The position numbers and the translations under genes were made by a program. Under the pieces are notes generated by a model. The model searched no databases, was not told the DNA's origin, and saw only the letters and a program-made list of their open reading frames with translations. Positions 42,107 through 47,844 of a DNA stretch of 47,844 bases are shown in pieces. Every line of letters starts with the position of its first letter. Within the stretch, counting starts at the first letter, position 1. Source of the DNA: Salipiger mangrovisoli (lineage in GTDB: Bacteria; Pseudomonadota; Alphaproteobacteria; Rhodobacterales; Rhodobacteraceae); assembly GCF_015223355.1 (NCBI RefSeq), contig NZ_JADFFK010000031.1, positions 1-47,844 on the forward strand. Direction: 5' to 3'.

Positions 42107-43072
42107 ATGCTCATCGTTCCCGAACGCGAGATTGCCGACCTGATGACCCGCGAGGCGGCCTTTGCCGCGGTCGAAAAGGTGTTCGCTGCCATGGCCGCCG
42201 GCGACGCCTATAACTTTCCCGTCGTGCGCGAGGCCATCGGCCACGAAGACGCGCTTTACGGTTTCAAGGGCGGGTTCGACCGCTCGGGGCTGACGCTGGG
42301 GCTGAAGGCCGGGGGCTACTGGCCGAACAACCTCGAAAAGCGCGGCCTCATCAATCACCAGTCCACGGTGTTCCTCTTCGATCCCGACACCGGCAAGGCC
42401 AGGGCGATGGTGGGCGGCAACCTGCTGACCGCGCTGCGCACCGCCGCCGCCTCGTCGGTGTCGATCCGCCACCTCGCGCGGGACGATGCGAAGGTCATCG
42501 GCATGGTCGGCGCGGGCCATCAGGCCACCTTCCAGCTGCGCGCCGCGCTCGAGCAGCGCGACTTCGACAAGGTGATCGGCTGGAACCTGCACCCCGAGAT
42601 GCTGCCCAACCTCGAGAAGGTCGCGGCCGAGGCGGGGCTGCCCTTCGAGGCGGTCAACCTCGAGGGAATGCGCGCGGCCGACGTGATCATCTCGATCACC
42701 TCCTCCTTCGCGCCGATCCTGATGGCCGAGCACGTTTCGCCGGGCTGCCACATCGCCTGCATGGGGACCGACACCAAGGGCAAGCAGGAAGTGTCCCCGG
42801 CGTTGCTGGCGAAGGCAACCGTGTTCACCGACGAGGTGGCGCAATCCGTGTCGATCGGCGAAGCGCAGCATGCGGTGGCGCAGGGGCTGATTGCCGAAGG
42901 CGACATCACCCAGCTTGGCGCGGTCATCAACGGCACGCATCCGGGCCGTAGATCGGCCGACGAGATCACCCTCTTCGACGGCACCGGCGTGGGGCTACAG
43001 GACCTTGCCGTGGCTGCCGCGGTGGTCGATCTGGCGGTCGAGAAGGGCATCGCCATCGAGGTCGATTTCTGA
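42107..43072 (+). CDS. bhcD: Iminosuccinate reductase BhcD
   Basis: A 321-residue NAD(P)-dependent enzyme of the ornithine cyclodeaminase/mu-crystallin family. In the cycle it reduces iminosuccinate to L-aspartate and so regenerates the amino donor of BhcA. The Rossmann motif is VIGMVGAGHQATFQLRAAL (about residues 129 to 147). The substrate region has YGFKGGFDRSG, and later MGTDTKGKQEV is typical for the family. AAAGGAGAG precedes the ATG at 42107. It completes the four-enzyme cycle. Its end faces a minus-strand purine transporter gene. Confidence 0.95.
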   Translation: MLIVPEREIADLMTREAAFAAVEKVFAAMAAGDAYNFPVVREAIGHEDALYGFKGGFDRSGLTLGLKAGGYWPNNLEKRGLINHQSTVFLFDPDTGKARAMVGGNLLTALRTAAASSVSIRHLARDDAKVIGMVGAGHQATFQLRAALEQRDFDKVIGWNLHPEMLPNLEKVAAEAGLPFEAVNLEGMRAADVIISITSSFAPILMAEHVSPGCHIACMGTDTKGKQEVSPALLAKATVFTDEVAQSVSIGEAQHAVAQGLIAEGDITQLGAVINGTHPGRRSADEITLFDGTGVGLQDLAVAAAVVDLAVEKGIAIEVDF

Positions 43073-43099
43073 CGCCCGGCCAGCATCCGCAGCCTTGAG

Positions 43100-43133
43100 G
43101 GGCGGGGGTGACAAACTCCCGCCCTTTCCTTTT
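43100..43133 (+). terminator. Terminator after bhcD
   Basis: GGGCGGG (43100 to 43106) pairs with CCCGCCC (43118 to 43124), followed by TTTCCTTTTG. It lies 27 bases past the bhcD stop, in the gap between convergent genes. Confidence 0.75.
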
Positions 43134-43221
43134 GTCCCGGAGCCCGCCCCTTCTCCGGCGCGCCCGGGAAATGCCCCGGTGTTGTCCGGGGCGCTCCGAC
43201 CAGCCTCCGTCGAAACGCAGA

Positions 43222-43247
43222 CGGCGCGCCCCCGAAGGGACGCGCCG
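43222..43247 (-). terminator. Hairpin at the end of the minus-strand purine operon
   Basis: CGGCGCG and CGCGCCG form a 7-bp stem with a 12-base loop, 25 bases beyond the minus-strand permease stop. No clear T run follows, so it is a weak terminator candidate for the operon that ends here. Confidence 0.45.
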
Positions 43248-43272
43248 CCGCTTCCACGAAGGATCGATCGGG

Positions 43273-44736
43273 TCAGGCGCCTTCGCCGCGCGGCTCCTCT
43301 CCGCGATGGCCGGCCATGCCGCCCGAGACCTCTTCGGTGGATTCCTCGGCCAGTTCCTCCGGCAGCACGAGGTTGAGCACGATGGCGATCAGCGCGGCAG
43401 GCAGGATGCCCGAGGCACCGAGGATGCGCAGCGTGTCGGGCAGGTGCTGCAGCGCGTTGGGCGCACCCGGCGCGACATTCAGCACCTCGAGCTGAAGTCC
43501 CAGACCGACCGACAGCGCCACGGCGAAGATCACCATGTTGCGCCGCGTCCAGTCGACATCCGACAGCATCGAGATACCCGAGGCGACGACCATGCCGAAC
43601 ATCACGATGACGCCGCCGCCCAGCACCTCGATCGGCACGGTGCGGATCAGGCCGCCAACCTTGGGGACCAGCCCGCAGATGATCAGGAAGACCGCGCCGA
43701 TGGTGACCACGTGGCGGCTCATCACGCCGGTCATGGCGATGAGCCCGACGTTCTGGCTGAACGAGGTGTTGGGCAGCCCGCCGAAGATCCCCGCGATGGC
43801 CGAGCCGACGCCGTCCGCATAGGTGGCACCGGCGATCTCGCGGTCGGTGGCCTCGCGGCCCGCGCCGCCCTTGGTGATGCCCGAGACGTCACCGACGGTC
43901 TCGACCGCCGAGACGAAGGCCATCAGGCAAAAGCCGATGACCGCCGCGACCGAGAACTCGATCCCGTAACGGAACGGCTGCGGCAGCGAGAAGGCGGCGG
44001 CGTTCTGCCACGACCCGGCGATGGCATCGAGCGACAAGAGCCCGGTGAAGATCGCGTAGACATAGCCGACGAGGATGCCGACCAGCACCGCCGAGATGCT
44101 AAGCATGCCGCGGGCGAAGAACTTCAGTCCCAGCGTCACCGCCAGCACCACCAGTGCCGCCGACCAGCTGGCCCACGACCCGTAGCTTGCAAGCCCCGCC
44201 TCTTTCGCCGGCACGCCGCCCGCCGAATACTCGATGCCGACCTTGACCAGCGCGAGGCCGATCATCGTCACCACCAGCCCGGTCACCAGCGGCGGCAGGG
44301 CGAAGCGGATGCGCCCGATCACCGTGCCGAGCAGCGCGTGGAAGATGCCGCCCGCGAGGATGCCGCCGAACATGGCGGCGAGCCCGTCGACGCCCTTGCC
44401 CGCGACCAGCGGGATCATGATCGGGATGAAGGCGAAGCTGGTGCCCTGCACAATCGGCAGCCCGGCCCCGATCGGCCCCAGCGTGAGCGTCTGGAACAGC
44501 GTCGCCACCCCGGCAAAGAGCATAGACATCTGGATGAGGTAGAGCAGTTCCGGGAAGTCGGGGCTGTTCGAGCCGAAGCCGAAGCCCGCCGCGCCCGCGA
44601 CGATGATCGCCGGGGTCACGTTCGAGACGAACATCGCCAGCACGTGCTGGATGCCGAGCGGGATGGCGCGGTTGAGCGCGGGGGTGAAGTTCGGATCGCG
44701 CAATTGCTCGGGCGTTCCGATGCGGTGGTCGGTCAT
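43273..44736 (-). CDS. NCS2 nucleobase:cation symporter, urate/xanthine type
   Basis: A 487-residue inner-membrane transporter of about fourteen helices. NCS2 marks are intact: the QH pair in GIQHVLAMFVSN (first helix), an ETVGDVSGITKGG segment with the substrate-binding glutamate, and the QNVGLIAMTGVMSR signature. These are features of xanthine and urate carriers such as XanQ, PucK and UacT. It is the last gene of a minus-strand operon with puuE-uraD and allA, which points to urate or xanthine. Which one cannot be read from the sequence. Confidence 0.92.
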   Translation of the reverse strand: MTDHRIGTPEQLRDPNFTPALNRAIPLGIQHVLAMFVSNVTPAIIVAGAAGFGFGSNSPDFPELLYLIQMSMLFAGVATLFQTLTLGPIGAGLPIVQGTSFAFIPIMIPLVAGKGVDGLAAMFGGILAGGIFHALLGTVIGRIRFALPPLVTGLVVTMIGLALVKVGIEYSAGGVPAKEAGLASYGSWASWSAALVVLAVTLGLKFFARGMLSISAVLVGILVGYVYAIFTGLLSLDAIAGSWQNAAAFSLPQPFRYGIEFSVAAVIGFCLMAFVSAVETVGDVSGITKGGAGREATDREIAGATYADGVGSAIAGIFGGLPNTSFSQNVGLIAMTGVMSRHVVTIGAVFLIICGLVPKVGGLIRTVPIEVLGGGVIVMFGMVVASGISMLSDVDWTRRNMVIFAVALSVGLGLQLEVLNVAPGAPNALQHLPDTLRILGASGILPAALIAIVLNLVLPEELAEESTEEVSGGMAGHRGEEPRGEGA

Positions 44737-44788
44737 GGTCTGGGGTGCTCCCTGCTGGTGCGCGGGGCCGGTCTTGCTGCCGGCTTCC

Positions 44789-45277
44789 TCACGCGGTGGC
44801 GTGAACGAGGTAGGGCTCTGTGAACCAGTGCTCCTCGAGGTTTGGCCCCTCGCCGATCCGGTCGATCACGGCAAAGAGCCCCGGCGCGTGCAGCGGGGTC
44901 AGCACCCCGTGCCACGTGCCGCGATGGAAATTGATCCCCTGCCCGGGGCGGGTCAGGTAGGCACGGGGCCTGCCGGGGCGGCCGCCCTCGTCGGGGGCGA
45001 CGACCACGAGGAACGGGTCATGGCTCATCGGCAGGAAGGCCTGGCTGCCCTGTGGGTGGCGCTCGACCATCTCGAGCCGCAGCGGCAGCGCGCGCGGTTC
45101 TGCCTTGAAGAGGCTGATCCCGGCCCGGCCCTCCACGATGTCGAGCGACGCGCGGTCGTGGAAGCGCCCGCAGAGCCCCTGATTGATGATCCTGTCGGGG
45201 GTGCCCTCGGCCTCCAGCACCTCGCCGTAGGGGGCAAAGGCGGCAGCGGTCAGCGGTTCGGCATGGATACTGCTCAT
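44789..45277 (-). CDS. allA: Ureidoglycolate lyase AllA
   Basis: A 162-residue enzyme that splits (S)-ureidoglycolate into glyoxylate and urea, the step that delivers glyoxylate from purines. The AllA fold has an N-terminal LTAAAFAPYGEVLE, a central QAFLPMSHDPFLVVVAP, and the conserved NFHRGTWHGVLTPL with the metal or substrate histidines. The length is typical. The start at 45277 overlaps the puuE-uraD stop as ATGA, which fixes it. The NCS2 carrier gene follows after 52 bases. Confidence 0.95.
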   Translation of the reverse strand: MSSIHAEPLTAAAFAPYGEVLEAEGTPDRIINQGLCGRFHDRASLDIVEGRAGISLFKAEPRALPLRLEMVERHPQGSQAFLPMSHDPFLVVVAPDEGGRPGRPRAYLTRPGQGINFHRGTWHGVLTPLHAPGLFAVIDRIGEGPNLEEHWFTEPYLVHATA

Positions 45278-46710
45278 GCGCCGAGCTTGTCGATCAGGCG
45301 CAACTCGGCGATGCGCTCGACCTGCCGGCAGGCCTCGGCGAACTCGGTGGTGCGGTCGTTGCCGAGGCGGCGGCGGAAGGCCTGCATGATCGAGGCCTTG
45401 TCGTTGTCGCGCACGGCGATGATGAACGGGAAGCCGAACTTCGAGGTGTAGGCCTCGTTGAGGTCGGTGAAGCTGGCGCGCTCTTCGTCGGTCAGCGCAT
45501 CGAGCCCCGCGCCCGCCTGCTCGGCGGTCGACTCCGCCGTCAGCCGCTTGGCCTGCGCCAGCTTGCCCGCAAGGTCGGGGTGCGCGGTCAGCACGCCGAG
45601 CCGCTGCTCGTCCGTGGCCGCGCGGAACACCCGCGCCAGCGCCGCATGCACGCCGCGCGCGGTGTCGTGGGTCTGACCGAGTTCCAGCGCATGGGCCCCC
45701 TCGGCGATCCACGGGCTGTGCTCGAAGACGCCGCCAAAGGTCTCGACAAAGGCGCGGCGGTCCATGTCCGACGGGCGCTGGCCGGTCGGCGCGGGATGCT
45801 CCGCCGCCCAGTGCTCGGCGATCTGCGCACGGGTGGCGAACCAGACGCCCTCGTGCCCGGACATGTGGGCCAGCACCCGCTTCAGCGCCGCGACCCGGCC
45901 CGGACGCCCGACCAGACGGCAGTGCAGCCCGATCGACAGCATCTTAGGCGCGCCATCCGCACCCTCTTCGTAGAGCGTGTCGAAACTGTCGCGCAGGTAG
46001 CTCTCGAACTGGTCGCCCGAGTTGAACCCCTGCGGCGACGCGAAGCGCATGTCGTTGGCGTCGAGCGTGTAGGGCACGATCAGCTGGTCCTTGCCGCCGA
46101 ACTTCACCCAATAGGGCAGATCGTCCGCGTAACTGTCAGCGATATAGGCAAAATCACCCTCCTCGGCCGCCAGACGCACGGTGTTCATCGAGCAGCGCCC
46201 GGTGTACCAGCCGCGCGGCGGTTCCCCGGTCACCAGCGTATGCAGGCGGATCGCCTCGCGGATCTGCGCGCGCTCCTCGGCCTCGGGCATATCCTTGTGC
46301 TCGACCCACTTCAGCCCGTGCGAGGCGATTTCCCAGCCGGCGCGCTGCATGGCGGCGACCTGCTCGGGGGCGCGGGCGAGCGCGGTGGCGACGCCGTAGA
46401 CGGTGACGGGGAGGTCCTTCAGCAACCGGTGCAGCCGCCAGAACCCGGCCCGCGCGCCGTATTCGTAAATCGACTCCATGTTCCAGTGCCGCTGGCCGGG
46501 CCATTGCGCCGCGCCGACGATCTCGGACAGGAAGGCCTCCGAGGCGGCATCCCCGTGCAGGATGTTGTTCTCTCCGCCCTCCTCGTAGTTGACCACGATC
46601 TGCACCGCGATCTTCGCGCCGTTCGGCCAGTTGGCGGCGGGCGGGGTCTCGCCGTATCCGGTCATGTCGCGGGGATAGCGGGATGCGGTCAGCGGGCTGT
46701 GCAAGGTCAT
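45274..46710 (-). CDS. puuE: Bifunctional allantoinase PuuE and OHCU decarboxylase UraD fusion
   Basis: A 478-residue fusion. Residues about 1 to 310 are a PuuE-type allantoinase of the polysaccharide deacetylase fold, with RDMTGYGETPP, NYEEGGENN and SHGLKWVEHKDM, which opens allantoin to allantoate. Residues about 320 to 478 are UraD, which decarboxylates OHCU to (S)-allantoin. Its conserved histidine is in TAHPDLAGKL, and FTDLNEAYTSKFGFPFI is its hallmark. The two domains perform consecutive steps. The start at 46710 has AAGGAG upstream. An in-frame extension to 46806 lacks family similarity. The gene is translationally coupled to allA. Confidence 0.95.
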   Translation of the reverse strand: MTLHSPLTASRYPRDMTGYGETPPAANWPNGAKIAVQIVVNYEEGGENNILHGDAASEAFLSEIVGAAQWPGQRHWNMESIYEYGARAGFWRLHRLLKDLPVTVYGVATALARAPEQVAAMQRAGWEIASHGLKWVEHKDMPEAEERAQIREAIRLHTLVTGEPPRGWYTGRCSMNTVRLAAEEGDFAYIADSYADDLPYWVKFGGKDQLIVPYTLDANDMRFASPQGFNSGDQFESYLRDSFDTLYEEGADGAPKMLSIGLHCRLVGRPGRVAALKRVLAHMSGHEGVWFATRAQIAEHWAAEHPAPTGQRPSDMDRRAFVETFGGVFEHSPWIAEGAHALELGQTHDTARGVHAALARVFRAATDEQRLGVLTAHPDLAGKLAQAKRLTAESTAEQAGAGLDALTDEERASFTDLNEAYTSKFGFPFIIAVRDNDKASIMQAFRRRLGNDRTTEFAEACRQVERIAELRLIDKLGA

Positions 46711-46833
46711 GGGGACGGGCTCCTTCGGTGTTGCCTCCGGGTCATCCCCCACGTTTAGTCCGGAAAATCCCGGATGATTTTCAATTTCTGTTTGAAGCTG
46801 CCTCAACCACCTTGCGCAGGGCGCGGCGCGCGC
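46711..46833 (-). promoter_or_regulatory. Promoter region of puuE-uraD with an inverted repeat
   Basis: GAAAATC (46763 to 46769) and GATTTTC (46776 to 46782) flank six bases, a perfect 7-6-7 repeat 53 bases upstream of the puuE-uraD start. TCCGG and CCGGA overlap it. It is an operator candidate for the purine operon. Confidence 0.5.
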
Positions 46834-47769
46834 CTAGCGCCCGCTTTCCGCCGCGCGCTGCTCGGCCTGACGGATCGCCGTGCCGATGCGGTCGGTGATG
46901 TAATCCATGAACAGCCGCGTCTTCGGGTCCTGTCCCTTGCGGTGGGTGAAGAGGCAGGCCATCTGGATCGGCTCTGGCGGCGTGTCCTCGGCCACCGGCA
47001 CCAGCCGGCCGCTGCGCAGGTACTCGGCGACCTCGAAGACCGGCTTCAGCGCAATGCCCTCACCGGCCAGCGCCCAGTCGGTCAGAACGTCGCCGTCATC
47101 CGACTCGTAGCGCCCCGAGACGGCAAATCGCTTCGGGCCCTCGGCGGTGCGCAGCCGCCACTGGAACTCGGTCGCGCCGGGAAAGCGCAGGTTGAGGCAC
47201 TCGTGACGGTGCGCGATCAGCGCCTCGCCCGAGGTCGGATTGCCGCGCCGCGCGATGTAGGAGGGTGCGGCGACCAGCACCCGCGCGACGTCGGCGATCT
47301 TGCGCATGCGCAGGGTGCTGTCCTCGGGCTGGCCGAGGAAGAAGGCCAGGTCGAGCCCCTCGGTGGTCAGGTCCACCTTGCGGTCCGACAGGCGCAGGCG
47401 GATTTGCACCTCTGGATACTCCTTCAGGAAGCCAGGCACTTGCGGCGCGATCAGCCGCCGCCCCACGCCCAGCGGTGCCGCCACGTAGAGCGAGCCCTTG
47501 GGGTTGTCGGTCAGTTGCGCCACCTGCGCCTCGGCCGCCTCGAGGGCTTCGAGCACCTCGCGCGCGCCTCCGTAGAATGCACGCCCCTGCTCGGTGGGGG
47601 TAAGGTTGCGGGTCGTGCGCTGGAACAGCCGCACATTGAGGTGCTCCTCCAGCTGCGAGATTCTGGCCGAGGTCACCGCCGGCGAGATGCGCAGATCCCT
47701 CCCTGCGGCAGACATGCTGCCCAACTCGTAGACACGAACGAAGGTGCGGATATTGTCGAGGTAGGACAT
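46834..47769 (-). CDS. LysR-family transcriptional regulator
   Basis: A 311-residue LysR-type regulator with the DNA-binding domain at about residues 4 to 62 (YELGSMSAAGRDLRISPAVT) and the effector domain from about 90. It lies upstream of the puuE-uraD, allA and permease genes in the same direction, 123 bases away, and probably regulates them. It is a paralogue of the LysR at 27875: both share the GRDLR, PAV, RTTR and LDLAFFLG blocks and nearly the same length. The two bracket the purine/bhc block. The effector is unknown. A purine intermediate is likely by context. Confidence 0.93.
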   Translation of the reverse strand: MSYLDNIRTFVRVYELGSMSAAGRDLRISPAVTSARISQLEEHLNVRLFQRTTRNLTPTEQGRAFYGGAREVLEALEAAEAQVAQLTDNPKGSLYVAAPLGVGRRLIAPQVPGFLKEYPEVQIRLRLSDRKVDLTTEGLDLAFFLGQPEDSTLRMRKIADVARVLVAAPSYIARRGNPTSGEALIAHRHECLNLRFPGATEFQWRLRTAEGPKRFAVSGRYESDDGDVLTDWALAGEGIALKPVFEVAEYLRSGRLVPVAEDTPPEPIQMACLFTHRKGQDPKTRLFMDYITDRIGTAIRQAEQRAAESGR

Positions 47770-47844
47770 TCTTCGGCAAATCTTGAAACTGCTTGGGTGA
47801 TGCCGGAGATAGCAGAATAATCGGGGCGGGCCTAGGGTGCCGCA
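47770..47844. other. Right edge, upstream of the LysR gene
   Basis: The last 75 bases hold only the upstream region of the minus-strand LysR gene. No coding sequence or clear promoter box is recognisable. Confidence 0.4.

Noticed and set aside
39824..42940. Open frame of 1038 codons on the minus strand
   Set aside because: It is antisense to bhcB, bhcC and bhcD, all of which have intact family motifs. No ribosome site or domain is seen.
1..47844. tRNA, rRNA, CRISPR array or riboswitch
   Set aside because: No cloverleaf-like genes, rRNA segments or regularly spaced repeats were recognised by eye. A covariance-model search would be needed to exclude small RNAs.

Overview
The window looks like DNA from a high-GC marine alphaproteobacterium, most likely a Rhodobacterales (Roseobacter-group) species. 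The evidence is GC-rich codon use, strong GGAGG ribosome binding sites, many TRAP and tripartite tricarboxylate transporters, and a complete bhc (beta-hydroxyaspartate cycle) operon of the kind described in Paracoccus. I see no rRNA, tRNA or CRISPR array.

Left half (1 to about 27.8 kb): an accessory, transporter-rich and partly decayed region. It holds the end of an SDR dehydrogenase, a DctP plus fused DctQM TRAP system, a polar amino-acid ABC transporter, a class V glyoxylate aminotransferase, a tctCBA transporter with a large FAD/Fe-S 2-hydroxyacid dehydrogenase, a low-GC surface acyltransferase, a metallo-beta-lactamase-fold hydrolase, a tannase/feruloyl-esterase-like secreted hydrolase and a TAXI-type TRAP system. 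Between them lie clear gene relics: TRAP DctM, a polyamine-type ABC permease and ATPase, a bhcB copy, IS21 istB, MarR, GMC oxidoreductase and an IS3 transposase. Hairpins sit between the binding-protein and permease genes of all three TRAP/TTT systems.

Right half (27.9 to 47.8 kb): compact, with no relics seen. It combines purine catabolism (xdhABC, two NCS2 permeases, guaD, allE, allA, a puuE-uraD fusion) with the complete beta-hydroxyaspartate cycle (bhcR divergent from bhcABCD) in its middle. Two related LysR regulators bracket the block. Purine breakdown through AllE and AllA ends in glyoxylate plus urea. The Bhc enzymes condense two glyoxylate into one oxaloacetate without losing carbon, with the amino group recycled. 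The layout therefore suggests one salvage-to-biomass route from guanine, xanthine or urate to oxaloacetate. Uricase, HIU hydrolase, an allantoate-degrading enzyme and urease are not in the window and would have to be encoded elsewhere.

The left half also keeps a second glyoxylate-linked set: an intact BhcA-like aminotransferase, a hydroxyacid transporter and dehydrogenase, and a bhcB relic. It may be the remains of an older, second glyoxylate module.
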